Source: Gracilaria domingensis (taxonomy: Eukaryota > Rhodophyta > Florideophyceae > Gracilariales > Gracilariaceae). Taken from it: a stretch of 50,645 nt of DNA. The stretch is from the NCBI GenBank assembly GCA_022539475.1, contig VCMS01000464.1, positions 1 to 50,645 of the forward strand, given 5' to 3'. The notes below the pieces were generated by a model, which saw only the letters and a program-made list of their open reading frames with translations, was not told the DNA's origin and made no database searches. Shown here piece after piece: positions 1 to 10,460 of this stretch. Position 1 is the stretch's first letter; every line of letters begins with the position of its first letter. The translations under genes and the position numbers were made by a program.

Positions 1-488
1 TTAGAAAAAGAAAGCGTTCTCCGTGACGATATGTTATGAGTATGAAGTTCTGTGGCTAAGGTGAGAATAATAAATTGTGGTGTCGTGTCAATGATACTTT
101 CCGGTGATAGGCCTCAACTAAGCTACTTCCGAAATCGTTTTCGGAACTGCATGGCACGGCGATCTCGTTATCTTCTGGTTCGTTGTTGATGCTCTCATTG
201 AAGAATTGTTCTGCGTGACGAACTGAACTGGGTGTGCTGTAATGATACTGATTGCCCCAACCTTGATGGGTGAACCTATGAGTCATCGTGTTTCCCGACG
301 CTCGACAAGTCATCGTCCACAGGCATAATTCTTCGTGATGAATGCGAGAACCACTAGAATACGAACATGTTTGGTTATGAGGGGGGATACGTTGTGCTCA
401 GCTTTGCATACATCCTTACCAAAACAAAAGCTCTCTCTACTCGCGACAGACTATCAAGCAGCTCGACGCGCCATGGTACGGTTCTCTA
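1..488. other. No recognisable gene
   Basis: Short open frames exist on both strands here, including an 85-codon one on the minus strand at 56-313, but none shows a motif or composition that I can tie to a protein. It lies just beyond the 3' end of the seryl-tRNA synthetase relic. Confidence 0.4.
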
Positions 489-1929
489 CTACTGACACTG
501 CTGTGCACATTTCCGCCTGATCTCTCCATCCTCCATAAATGGTCTCAATACCTCAGGAATGCGAATAGATCCATCTTCCTGCTGATGCGTCCAGAATTGC
601 AATCACATTCTAGGAACAGCACATGCAGTCGCGTTTAAAGTATGTACATACCGATTATCCCTTGGCTCTCTTATACCTTATGCTGAGCCGCCGCGCTTGA
701 TATCAGTGCAATTCGACGCTGAGGAAATTTCTCCGTAAGATCCGACCTGGCATCCACGCTTCAATGTCATACTTTCTATATGCTGGATTCCGAGATCCTC
801 CGATGGATATCCAGAACCTTAAAGTGCAACCCAATGAGCTATACATATCCTCTCTAGCGTTCGAAGCTCTTCATGAATCTCTCAGAGTCATCAGGATGAC
901 ATAGAATGAACATCTCCACCTTGGAAACTGGTGAACACGATACAGTCCTCGTGTTGTATCTTCCCGCCGCACCAATTCGCGTCTGAAACAGTGGGAAATG
1001 CCGCCATCTTGATGGGCAGCTGTTGCTTGTCCAAAATCTGACAGCGTAGTACCCACCAAAGGATTTCGGCAGTGCAACCAAACAAAGGTCAGAGTCTTCA
1101 ACACGATACACTTGGCTGCCTCGCGCGAGGCTGAAATCCACAACCAGCGACAATTTCTTCTCGCGCCACGTCGGGAGTGGTATATGTGAATCCATGCTTC
1201 GCAGCAGCGTCATGGCCCAATTCACGAGAGCCAACTCCAAAAGCGCCCCAGCATTTCTCAAGTAGTAGACTTGTTTCCGCTCACTCGCGCTGCGTTTCAA
1301 AGTCGACCATGTCAGATCAGTAGCTAGTTCAAATGAACTTCAGAGTGATACCAGCCGTTTCAGACGTGCGCTTTCTTCCGTGGGTGCTGATCACAGTTGC
1401 ATTTTCCTCAGAGCCTCTAGGAACGGCAGATGAGTCATATTCGGGATTTCGCTGCTCAACTTGAAAGCTGTTGCTCAGCTTCCACAAGTTGGATTTCAAG
1501 TTCTGCAACTTTTGCTTTTAGCTCTTTGCCTTCTGCGATGCATTTCTGGCGTTCATCCGGGGACATCTTCCCCGCGGATTTCATTCGTTTCGCGTTTTCA
1601 TTTCGTCTCTTCCTAAGACCGCCGATATCGATAGACAGCGCAACAAACTGATCATATAGCTGGACAACAAGACCGGCGTCAGCAGACACACTTCTATCAG
1701 CGATATTCTGTGTCACGGCTGGAAGATTCTCTTTCACAAACTTGAGATCAATAGACGCAGAGGCGATCACTTTTCCGGAACCCGGGCGTCCAAGTCGATG
1801 ACGCGTGGAACAAAACCGTGTGGAACGCAAGAAGCTGTTGACATACGCGCATGGAGATGAGAGTGTGTTTCGCACTTTTGTGAAGGAGGGGAGGGCAGGA
1901 TTGACAAATGCATGATTCCGTATCATCAT
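489..1929 (-). pseudogene. Seryl-tRNA synthetase pseudogene (organelle type)
   Basis: Seryl-tRNA synthetase charges tRNA-Ser with serine. Reading down the minus strand, a basic, Ser/Arg-rich N-terminal stretch of about 50 residues looks like an organelle targeting peptide. The tRNA-binding coiled-coil arm follows (SIDLKFVKENLPAV to about 1456). The catalytic core is then split among frames: YYLRNAGALLELALVNW, the motif-2 region (RGLYRVHQF), YDIEAWMPG, GEISSASNCTD, and near 560-660 the class II motif-3 region (HTLNATACAVPRM) with the family C-terminus (EDGSIRIPEVLRPF). At least six frame changes and several stops interrupt it, yet every family block is present in order, so this is a full-length decayed copy rather than a fragment. 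Known introns do not explain the breaks. A functional copy should exist elsewhere in the genome. Confidence 0.88.
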
Positions 1930-2881
1930 TGACAGTGGCCTGCAGAAGACGGCATCTGGTGATTATGGATAATTGCGAAACGGTTTGGGCTGACGCACTT
2001 CTGGTCATATTCACTATCTACGTGCAGCTCAACACGAGATCAAGTGATGATGTGGTGACCTGCTGGCCGGAACACGCGTTGTAGGTACGACGGTACTCTT
2101 GACCAGCTGCACAATAGACTGGCGGTGTAAAAGTATTCTTCCAATTTTTCATTCCTCGACCTGCTTTTTCTTCAGCTTTTCATCGCTTTTGGTTTTGTTG
2201 TAGAGCACTTTCAAAATATCCAAATTCTATTGTTCGCCCAACAATGAAACGGCGAAATGGGTTTTTAAGAGTGAGGCCCGTTTTAACAAGGCGTGAACGT
2301 GAATGCGTGAATGCGTGAATGATGATAATTTGAGTGTTTCAAAATATTAGAGACTGTAAAGTAGTACACGTCTCTCAGTTGTACTGAGCACAGCCCGCGC
2401 CAGGGATCGGGTCGAATGTACTCTCCACGCATTATGCACACTAGCTATATGGCACGCAGCTGCAGTATGGCACGCAGCGGCAGCAATAGCTCGACACCTA
2501 GTCGATGAAGGCGAAGAGCCGCCTCCGATCCTTTCGTGGCGGTCAGCTGCTTCTGCGCTTAGATCAAGACCTTTTGCGTCGCCTGATCGAAAGGCGTATC
2601 AAAGACGCACCAAATTGGCCACAATGCCGTCCCAATTCGCCCTTTACACTACAAAGTCTACTTTAGCACGCCGCCGCCGCCGTCGATGTTGCACCGTCTT
2701 CGTCCATCTCTGCACACCACTCCACTTGTCCTCATCTCTTTCTTTTACTTTTCATATTCGTCCATCAACTCCTTCGTCTCAACTAGCGTGCTGTAGAGAT
2801 CTCAGCTCACTTGATTCCCAAATGTAGTACCACCATCCCTATTCCAGCAAATCGCGAACACTGCGATCACCACGACACACA
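1930..2881. other. Intergenic, no gene seen
   Basis: I see no convincing coding signal. Two small direct repeats stand out: three copies of a GTGAATGC-type unit near 2300-2321, and a doubled 18-bp unit starting TATGGCACGCAGC near 2451-2488. A 70-codon frame at 2615-2827 is simple in composition and not called. Confidence 0.4.
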
Positions 2882-4077
2882 ATGTCAGCAATTAAATCAT
2901 CGAATGCCAGCATGTGCATTGCAATGCAATCGGCAGTAGTGCTTCAGCTTTACAAGCATTCTCTCGAAATAGCCGAACGATCACTTATTGTACAAAACCA
3001 CGACGTCACCGATCTTCGATAATCCAACGTGTTCAAACATTTGAGACGATTGCTCCTGGTTTAAACGACAAAGCTTTCAAACGCGCCTTTCGTGCTTCGA
3101 AAGAAACATTCAATATGTTGCATGGAAAAGTGTCCCCGTTTCTACAGAAGAACAAGGGAATGGTTTCTAGGGCTGGTCGAGAAGTGATAACATCCCAAAC
3201 AAGACTTGGAATAACGCTTTGAATTGGCTGGTGCGACTTACTTGAATATGATGATTGGCTTCTCCATTGGAGAATCAACTTGCTATGCTGTATTTCACGA
3301 GACCCGTAGGGCCTTGATGAGGATTTTAACTCGCGGGATTCCCAAGTCGTTTAAGAACTGGAACAAATGTTTTTGCTTTAAACATTCGAGGCGCGCAAGA
3401 AGGAGCCCATTGTCTGGCTGTATCGGCGCCATTGATGGCATAGCTGTTCGAATTCGGCGCCCGAATTGTCCTCATGCAGCAGCGTTCTACTGCAGGAAAG
3501 GATTCTACTCCTTACCGGTACAAGCAATGGTGGATTCGGACTATCGTTTCAGAGATGTCTCAATCAGATGTGTAGGCTCAACTCATGATGCTCTAGCTCA
3601 TGCAGTCTCCAGATTAGGTAAGTATCTGAAGAAGGTAATCTGCTCTATCAGTTTGGATAGCAGGAGACGAGACTTATATATGTACTGAGAGCCTCATTAC
3701 CCCGATACCTTTGTCGCAACTACAGTATTGGTATGAAGATGGCTTTAACTTTTTCTTGTCTTCGCTTCGTATTCACGTGGAACAAGCTTTCGGCATGTTG
3801 GTTGCCAGGTGGCGGATTCTAAGTAAGCTGGAGTTTGATGTCGGCATTTGTGCAGAAGTTGTTTCTCTTTGCATGAAGCTCACAATCTTGTTTGGACAGC
3901 AAACCAGGTCAAGACTACGATATTTCTGCTGACGAGATTTGTGACAGGAACGCTGAAGTTAGAGCGTGGTACGATATGTGCAAAGATCGTCACTCGTATT
4001 GGGAGAATACTGCTCCTTTGGAAGGCGAGGCAGGTGGGGATTCGACATCTAAAACGAGAGCTGACCTTGTGAGGTAA
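2882..4077 (+). pseudogene. PIF/Harbinger transposase (DDE_Tnp_4 type), frameshifted
   Basis: Harbinger transposases move their element by DDE cut-and-paste. The middle reads CIGAIDGIAVRI (first Asp), FYCRKGFYSLPVQAMVDSDYRF, then GSTHDALAHA (second Asp). The C-terminal part has HVEQAFGMLVARWRIL, whose Glu is the third catalytic residue. An N-terminal helical part (AFRASKETFNMLHGKV) precedes it. One apparent break near 3618-3663 is a spliceosomal intron; removing it joins L-G-D-E in the order the family expects. Two other breaks, near 3220 and near 3880, look like single-base indels, and the last segment up to the stop at 4075-4077 is again in frame as a normal C-terminus. The partner Myb/SANT-like protein of Harbinger elements is not evident. 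Terminal repeats were not located. Confidence 0.85.
3618..3663 (+). other. 46-nt spliceosomal intron in the Harbinger transposase
   Basis: It starts GTAAGTAT and ends GGATAGCAG. Excising it restores one frame from HAVSRL into GDETY, exactly where the DDE_Tnp_4 family expects Gly-Asp. A stop in the unspliced frame lies just after the intron. This supports active U2-type splicing in the host and short introns. Confidence 0.85.
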
Positions 4078-4636
4078 TTCGTTCAAAGGGTCTAAGGCGC
4101 CCGGAGGTTACAGGAGTACCGGGTTCGAGATGTTTCAGCTGAGTAGTAGGACGGAGGAAAGCTGTAGGGAATGATTTAAAGGCTGTTGGAACAGGGCAGG
4201 TGATCTTTAGTAGTATTGATCAACATCACATTCGAATGGATGCCTTTGCCGTCGACACTAAAGTGTGAACACGCTGCAAGAACTGGGAGGTCGTCATATT
4301 AGTGAAAAGATCGGTCAGCTTGCTGGTCGTTTCCATGGACCTTGTCGGGACTTCGGTTAACTACCAGGCTGGTTCCCGCCACTGATCTCTCAACGATTGT
4401 CCACTACAGGAGGCAATAAATACATCTTCTATATTATCCTACACGTGCTTCACTTTCTGTGCGTATTCACAAGCGAGATTCATGACCTAAACATTGACTA
4501 TCTTGATGCGCCCATCAAGATGCTCGTTATTAATCATGAACCTTGCTTGTGAACGTTTCCACCCTTCTTCGAGTACTGTTGTTCCCCACTACTTAAGAGC
4601 CTGAAATCTCGGCTCTTTTCCGAAGTTTCAAGTGCT

Positions 4637-4668
4637 CTGAAGTATCACCTGCTTCCGTGATACTTCAG
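4637..4668. repeat. Perfect 12-bp stem with 8-nt loop
   Basis: CTGAAGTATCAC at 4637-4648 is followed by an 8-base loop and its exact reverse complement at 4657-4668. Confidence 0.9.
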
Positions 4669-4669
4669 T

Positions 4670-4768
4670 TAGTTGGACTGCACGAGAAATGAATCGCATC
4701 GAACTCCAGTTCCGCACAGCTGACGGATCTGAAGTTCGAGGCGATTCATTTCGCGTACAGTTCAACTA
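4670..4768. repeat. Long imperfect inverted repeat (about 36-bp arms)
   Basis: The arms are 4670-4705 and 4733-4768, with about four to five mismatches and a 27-base centre. It starts two bases after the 4637-4668 stem-loop, so the two form a tandem foldback structure. This resembles the end structure of a small DNA transposon, but no target duplication was identified. Confidence 0.8.
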
Positions 4769-5278
4769 CGCATATGGAAAGGAACAGAGTAGCTGAAATG
4801 TACGTGAAAGACTGGATGGGGACTGAAGGGAGTATTTCGCGCGATGAACGAAGAGAATGAACGAATAAGTTGGAGAGTCTCGTGGAGGATGCGAGTAGTT
4901 TTCAAAGAGAGGCATTTAAGAGTGCAATTGTAGGCGTAAAGAAGACAGAAGACTGTGACCGTACCCTCCCCCACCCGGTGACATTTTGTTGAGCTTCAAC
5001 AGTCACCACGATCACATGTAAGAAATTAATAAAGAAGACAGAAGCTATAAACCTAAAACAAAGCAAGAGAGATATGGTGCAAATGGAGACTGTCAGTTAT
5101 TATCATCCTTGTCCTTAATGCGTCCGTACCTCTCTTGATAACGTTGTAAACGTCTCTTGTTCCGCGCCAATGTCGTTCGCGCAAGTTCTCGTATTTCCTC
5201 ATCGTTTGACTTCATTGCCGCTCGTACCGGTCGGCACTGTCCAAGATCTGTTCCACCAATTCATTCTCCTGCTTTGCT

Positions 5279-6301
5279 TCAAAAAACGCCCTCCTCGTCC
5301 GTGTCCTTGTATGATCGAACACTGTTGGATCTCTGAATGTCAAGCTGTTCTTTCATTATGCTCTGGAAGGCATCAATTTGTTTAGACACGTTTTCCATGC
5401 TTTCAGTCATATCTCCGCTCTTTCTTTTCCGCACCGAAGGCTTCTTATCTCTAGAGTAGTCTCCATCATACGAGCCAAGGCCTTCATCCAAACCTCCATT
5501 CTCCTCCCCTATTAGCTTGGACATAGCTTTCAATAAATTTGTACCTTCATCCGGTGTCCCCACTCTGCAAACCGAAAATAAAACCAAAGTGCGCTTAGAC
5601 TTCATACTGTACTGCCCAGATGCGATATAGCTTAGAAAGTTACAAATCCGCTTTGGGTCATTCTGCCCCGATGCAGACCATCGGTTGTAAACCTCTGTAA
5701 AGTGCTTCTTCGCCGCGTAGAAAACCTCCTTCAGCTGCGCAGCTCCGCGTTTGCAAAGAGCCGACTTTCCCGAATCAACGTCATCCAATACGCCTCCAAA
5801 GTCCCACTTCGACTGTACATTAGCATCATTGAACCGCAGCGCAATTCCTGTCCAAAACGACTCTCTCGTAACATGCACGTCCTGCTCCTTCCTTCTCAAG
5901 TCCTCCCCCGATTTCAATAATAAAAACTTACATCGCTCGTCGTCACGAAGCAGCACTATCAATCTTGCAAACTCATCCAATGTAAAATTGGAAGCTGTCT
6001 CCTTATCATCATCTTCTTTTCCTTCTTTGCTCGCTTTCTTCATTGCGCCAATAACCGCATTGCGATCCGCTGCATTAAGCTGCTCTACCAGACTCCCTAC
6101 TTCCGGCAATATCTCCCAAGTAAACAACTGACTAGATGCCTCTTGCTCCCACCGTGGAAAATCCTCCAACATTGTGTTATTCGCAAGTAGCTGAGAGAGT
6201 GTAATTCCTTTGCTGTTTTCCATAACGATATGGAGCAACATTCGTGCGATTAGTTGACTTCTCGAACGATTATGAATCTTGAGCTTCCATGGCCTACTCA
6301 C
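5279..6301 (-). CDS. Hypothetical protein, about 340 residues
   Basis: I do not recognise this gene. The frame is open for 340 codons and its composition is that of a real soluble, charged, mostly helical protein. The centre (about residues 100-190) has an Asp/Glu-rich helical stretch, then RESFWTGIALRFNDANV. The C-terminal third has a basic patch (SVRKRKSGDM) and a likely coiled coil (MENVSKQIDAFQSIMKEQL). No ATG lies at the 5' end of the frame: it opens with GTG and the first ATG is at codon 21. The GTGAGT at 6301 could be a 5' splice site, so upstream exons are likely. Element 1 begins 182 bp upstream and may have cut the 5' part of the gene. Proteins of this look are often transposon-associated, but that is inference. 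Confidence 0.6.
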   Translation of the reverse strand: MSRPWKLKIHNRSRSQLIARMLLHIVMENSKGITLSQLLANNTMLEDFPRWEQEASSQLFTWEILPEVGSLVEQLNAADRNAVIGAMKKASKEGKEDDDKETASNFTLDEFARLIVLLRDDERCKFLLLKSGEDLRRKEQDVHVTRESFWTGIALRFNDANVQSKWDFGGVLDDVDSGKSALCKRGAAQLKEVFYAAKKHFTEVYNRWSASGQNDPKRICNFLSYIASGQYSMKSKRTLVLFSVCRVGTPDEGTNLLKAMSKLIGEENGGLDEGLGSYDGDYSRDKKPSVRKRKSGDMTESMENVSKQIDAFQSIMKEQLDIQRSNSVRSYKDTDEEGVF

Positions 6302-6482
6302 ATGCTGGAGTTCCTTAACTTTAAGCTGCTGTAAAAATGAAAAAGGCGCGTAACTCTGCCTTCGTCGTCAAATCGGTAATGAGCAAGAAAGGAATGGCTT
6401 TCGTTAGCTTCTGCTTGGTTTGGTGGAAAAGAAGGAGGTTTAGAATTCAAATTAGAGCTGGTTGATCTTTGTTCCACAGCGG

Positions 6483-7029
6483 TGTCAGTGCGATATAGTA
6501 CGTATCGGGAGAAAACCCGAAGCGGTCTTGAGGCGACGGAGTTAGCTGCGGCTCGAGGGAGCGACTGTAATGAATCCGTACGGGGAGTAAGGAGGAAGCA
6601 CCGGGCGGTCAGGGGGGAGAGTGGGCGGTTGGTATCACCAATCACGTTCAGGAGCGTGCAAAAGGGTACGAACGGCCTAATAAACCTTGTAGTACTTAGC
6701 TTAACGGCCTGTCGGTAGCGCTACTTGACGAGCAAGACGTACGGCAAAGGGTGCTTGGTGTTTACAACGTGAGGTCATGGCGAGGTTGGGGTCTACCTAA
6801 ATATCGGGTAAACCCGCCTCTGTGCAGCCTCTAGGTAGCAACTTACAGTACTATATTACGCCTGTCACCGTCCGACCGGCACACCTGTCCTACGTACGTT
6901 TGGGACCGATATCCGATGCGGGGACAATCACGCGTACAACTATCCGCTCGGGCCAGCCCGACACGTACGACACGGCACTCCTCTCAATCCACTCCGTCCG
7001 TGCGGTCAGCCAGATCGTGCTATACGACA
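6483..7029 (-). repeat. Element 1 LTR (3' copy), 547 bp
   Basis: On the plus strand it begins TGTCAGTGCG and ends ATACGACA, giving TG...CA ends. The first 140 bp match 16963-17100 with small indels, for example GACGGAG...GCGGCTCGAGGGAGCGACTGT. It is followed at once by a polypyrimidine run that is a polypurine tract on the coding strand, which sets the inner border. Confidence 0.75.
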
Positions 7030-7043
7030 GATCCCCCTCCTTA
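7030..7043 (-). other. Polypurine tract of element 1
   Basis: The plus strand reads GATCCCCCTCCTTA, a purine run on the minus strand directly before the 3' LTR. This is the expected plus-strand primer site for reverse transcription. The 10-mer CCCCTCCTTA recurs inside the elements. Confidence 0.7.
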
Positions 7044-7861
7044 GATTGCACTCCGTCCTCGGAGTGCAGCCCAGTGCTGCGCCCAAGTCCGTTCGGCTGA
7101 GAAGAAGCCACCGATCGTTTCTTTCACAGAAAGTGCCCGCCACGGGCGGGGCGAAGCCATGTGAGAATTACACGCATGGCGTGGGGGAGCGGCGGAGCTA
7201 GTAGAACTGAAACAGACCGCTGGCGACAAGGGCGCTATGGGTGGCGCGTGGCCCGTGTCCGTTCATGGAACCGCCAATGCGGCGACCGAGGGAAAAGCTC
7301 GCGTGAAGGCGGCTGCGCCCGACTATGAGGGACACCGACCACCATGGTGGTAGGTACGCGGTCAGAACTGACACTTCCGCGTCCCAATTCGCGAAGCGAC
7401 GGAAGCGCCCGATGGTGTGCAACCGAGCGGTCACGGGGGCGCACGAATCCTCCTCCTTCGCACGCTACGGCGCGTTCGCGGCCGGTGAGACGCGCTCATG
7501 TCCGTTTCGGGTCGGTACCGTGTGGTACGCGCGGTGCGCGCGCCGCGGCGGACACTGTCCCGCCTTGCGACCTTCCGACGATAGTGGCGACGACAGCGAA
7601 GGCCGATAGTGAGGTTGTGCGCGTACTGGCTATGCGACTGCGCTCGCGGCGCGGCGACTACCACGTCGGATGCGTTCCGAGCGGGAATGGGCTTTAGCCG
7701 TCACGGAAAGGGGTGGATGTACAGTGATCATGCCCGCTCGGAAATAAATTGAGGTGTATGAGGCCTCAAAGTGTACGTATCGGTACGAGCGATATCGCTT
7801 TTCGCGAGGTCCCGAACGCCGTCCGTCTTAGCCCGTGCATCTCCGTGTCGTACCTCGCGGC

Positions 7862-7867
7862 TATAAG
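7862..7867 (+). promoter_or_regulatory. TATA box of the antisense gene
   Basis: TATAAG in the context GGCTATAAGAGC lies 33 bp before the first ATG (7900) of the plus-strand gene, a plausible core promoter distance. It points the opposite way to gag-pol. Confidence 0.55.
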
Positions 7868-7899
7868 AGCTCCCTTCCACCCGTCATCCGTTGCCCCCG

Positions 7900-10200
7900 A
7901 TGGGTTCGCAATCAAGCCAGTCGTCCGCCTCGCCGTCTGCGATGGCGAGTAATCCGAATCAACCGAGTGTGTCCGGTGGCGGCGGTCCGTTTCGGTCTAT
8001 GCCGCTTCCTGGTCAGCACTTCGACCATCGTAGTCGTCGTACGAGCCAGGCCCCGGTTCGGTCGAAGCAGGTTCCGATCACGGTCAACGAGTACATTCAG
8101 GACAATGCGGAGTACTTCGATGCGCGTCGCTTCGCAGCCATTCCGGTCTCGCTCCCATTACGTGAGGTGGCGAGCCGTAACCCAAAGCGTACGCGAATGG
8201 AAGCTTGGCAGGCACGTTGGAATCACCTTCCTGGAATCGTCGTCGTGCGGACGAAAGGACGTTCGGGATAGCCGATATGGCGTACTTAAGGTGCCCCGAG
8301 GAGCGCGAGTATCAACGCCGCCTTCAGAGCCTGATGCACCGGCTCAATTCCGACGCGAACTTTCCGCCCGAAAACGGTAACCCTCTCGCGTTGGTGATGT
8401 TCGAACCGCCGTACGACAGCTGTACTGGTTAGACCGCGAGCATTGGGGGAGCAACGCCGCGACGGAAGCCCGCATCCGGGGTTCACACCGTTTCTTCTAC
8501 TCCTGGCACAACGTCGAGTACTTCGACGTCACGAAGAACGACCGTACGACGGTATACTACGGTATGACCGAGGCGTGGAAGTCTGTGGAGGTCGAACGCA
8601 ACCTTTCCGTACCGACGCCGTCCGTGGTGGCATACCATTCGCGGGAACTGCTATCCCAAGGAGCGTTGAGCCGTGCGGTCTTGCAGATCCTGTACGCCGA
8701 GTGGGCAGTTTTCGCTTTCATGGCGTTCCTCCAGGCGGCCAGCGACGGTGTGGAAGTCTTCACCCGTGCGGGCGATCAGCGCCTGTACAACACGGACGAT
8801 TCGCCGCAGTACGGACGTTGTTCCCTCTCCCGTACAAATTGGTATGCATCTTGGCCGAAATGGGGTTGCAGAACATCCTGCGGGGGACCTCTTACCCCCC
8901 TGCGGTCGGTGAGAAGCTCCTTCAGTACTCTTTGGAGACGGACTGGTCGCAGACGCCGGGGTTCCTCTGGTACGATTACTTTGAGGACTCGTTCCCTACT
9001 ATGCCCGCATCCGGTACGGGCGCGTTGCCGATCGACCGAGTGCTATTGCCAACGGGACAGCTTCCGCCTTGGCCATTCGCGGATAGGCCGAACTACTTCC
9101 CGCATGGGTACATGGAAGAAGACTTCGAAGCCGCTCCTCCAGTGCCGAGGCGTGAGAGCGGGGTCCAAGCCGGTCTGCCTCAGTTATCCTCTGCGGCCGA
9201 GCCGGAGCCTGATCCGGAGATCGTGGAGGTACCTGTGCGTACGGAGCGAGAGGTCCAGGTCGGGTTCCCAGGCCGCCAATTGGACGCAATGGGTGTCGAA
9301 GTCTCTGGCGAGCGCCTCCAGACGTTGCTCAACGCCTTGCGGGCTGTATGCGTTCCGCGTGGGATTCCGGAGCCGACTGACGTGCTGGGCGCCCTGACGG
9401 CTGCGCGTACTTGGGTGCGTCGCGCGGCGAACTCCGAAGCGTGCCTGCGTGAGCAGGCTCAGGGCATGTTGGACCTACTCGGTTACCTTCGCGAACACAG
9501 CCTGCGCGTTCTCGGTTCGTACGAGCAGGGTATGCTGGCCGGTTTCGGGGAGGGTACTGCGCCGGACGGACAGGTTATGGAGACGCAGGCTCCGACGTTG
9601 GACGAGTTGGTCGGTGAGTCCTATCAAGGGTTGCACGACCAGGCCACGGTGGAGAATCAGGTCAACCAGATCGTTCAGAACCTGAGACGGGCGCGTGCGT
9701 CCATGTTGGACGGGGTCACTCTGAACCCTCCAGCACCTCCGGTGAGTCCGGAAGGAGCTGGGGGAGACGGTGGTGAGGCTGTCGCCGGTACGGAAGCTGT
9801 CGCTGCGACGGGGGACGGTGGCGCTCAAGCGTCCGGTGGCGGTGCTGTAGCAGTTGGTGACGACGTGGAGCCCGGGGATACCCCAATGGCGGAAGTTGCG
9901 TCCGGTGTGGAAGCTCCTAGCGCTCCTGCTCCGGTGACGCCAGGTACCGGTGCGGGTGCGTCAGGCGTGGTTGCCAGTGACGTTCCGGCGGCGAGCGCGC
10001 CTAGTCAGCCGCAGTCATCCGTAAGGGTCGTGGTAGCCAACGCTCCTTGGCCGGGTACTTCAAGTCCGTTCCAGCCGGTCAGTTCCCGAGGGGGCTCAGC
10101 GTCGGCCTACCGTTCGGGCATTCCGACACCTCGTGGGGGGCGTGGTCGTGGTGGTACGCGTGGCCGTGGTCGTGGCGTATCCAGACGTTGCCGGCAGTGA
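7900..10200 (+). pseudogene. Antisense accessory gene of element 1 (RGG-box protein, frameshifted)
   Basis: I do not recognise the family. A protein of about 765 residues can be followed on the plus strand, opposite to gag-pol, through three single-base frame changes near 8235, 8400 and 8820. It starts at ATG 7900 with a Ser/Gln-rich tail (MGSQSSQSSASPS). A structured part follows with many Tyr, Trp and Phe (RFFYSWHNVEYFDV, LQILYAEWAVFAFMAFLQ, WYDYFEDSFPTMP). A helical part with a Glu/Asp-rich flank comes next, then a Gly/Ala/Pro/Val-rich linker, and finally an RGG box (RGGRGRGGTRGRGRG) typical of RNA-binding proteins. A TATA box lies upstream and AATAAA 168 bp downstream. Codon usage is protein-like throughout, and the long reading cannot be a shadow because pol does not overlap it. 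The breaks may be decay or sequence error. Confidence 0.7.
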
Positions 10201-10460
10201 AGAGTATCCAGAAGAAGGGACCGGGTGGTGCGTAGACGGTTCCAATGTCGTGCGTGTCCTTGAGTAAACTTGTGTTGTTGTGTGCATTCTTCCTTTGCGT
10301 ACGTCAGGTTGAATCCGTTGACGTAAAGTGCCGATATCGGAAAAGGCGTCGTTTCACTAGATCGAAAAATAAAGGGGGTGAGCCAATGAGCGTACGGTTA
10401 GGGCGAATATCCGGCCAACCGTCGCGCGTCAGTGGTCGTATCCGTGTCGGTTGGAGCCCG
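10201..10460. other. Convergent gap between antisense gene and pol
   Basis: The 260-bp gap separates the stop of the antisense gene from the stop of pol, tail to tail. It contains AATAAA at 10368-10373 for the plus-strand gene. No further ORF is called. Confidence 0.6.
10368..10373 (+). terminator. Poly(A) signal of the antisense gene
   Basis: AATAAA sits 168 bp after the stop of the plus-strand gene and is followed by a GGGGGTG run. The position suits a polyadenylation signal. It is a six-base match, so chance remains possible. Confidence 0.45.

Larger units (their letters stand above)
4078..5278. other. Intergenic region with inverted repeats
   Basis: No gene is seen. The region holds a perfect 12-bp stem-loop and an adjacent 36-bp imperfect inverted repeat, listed separately. 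It may be the 3' part of the Harbinger element or a small non-autonomous foldback element. Confidence 0.4.
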
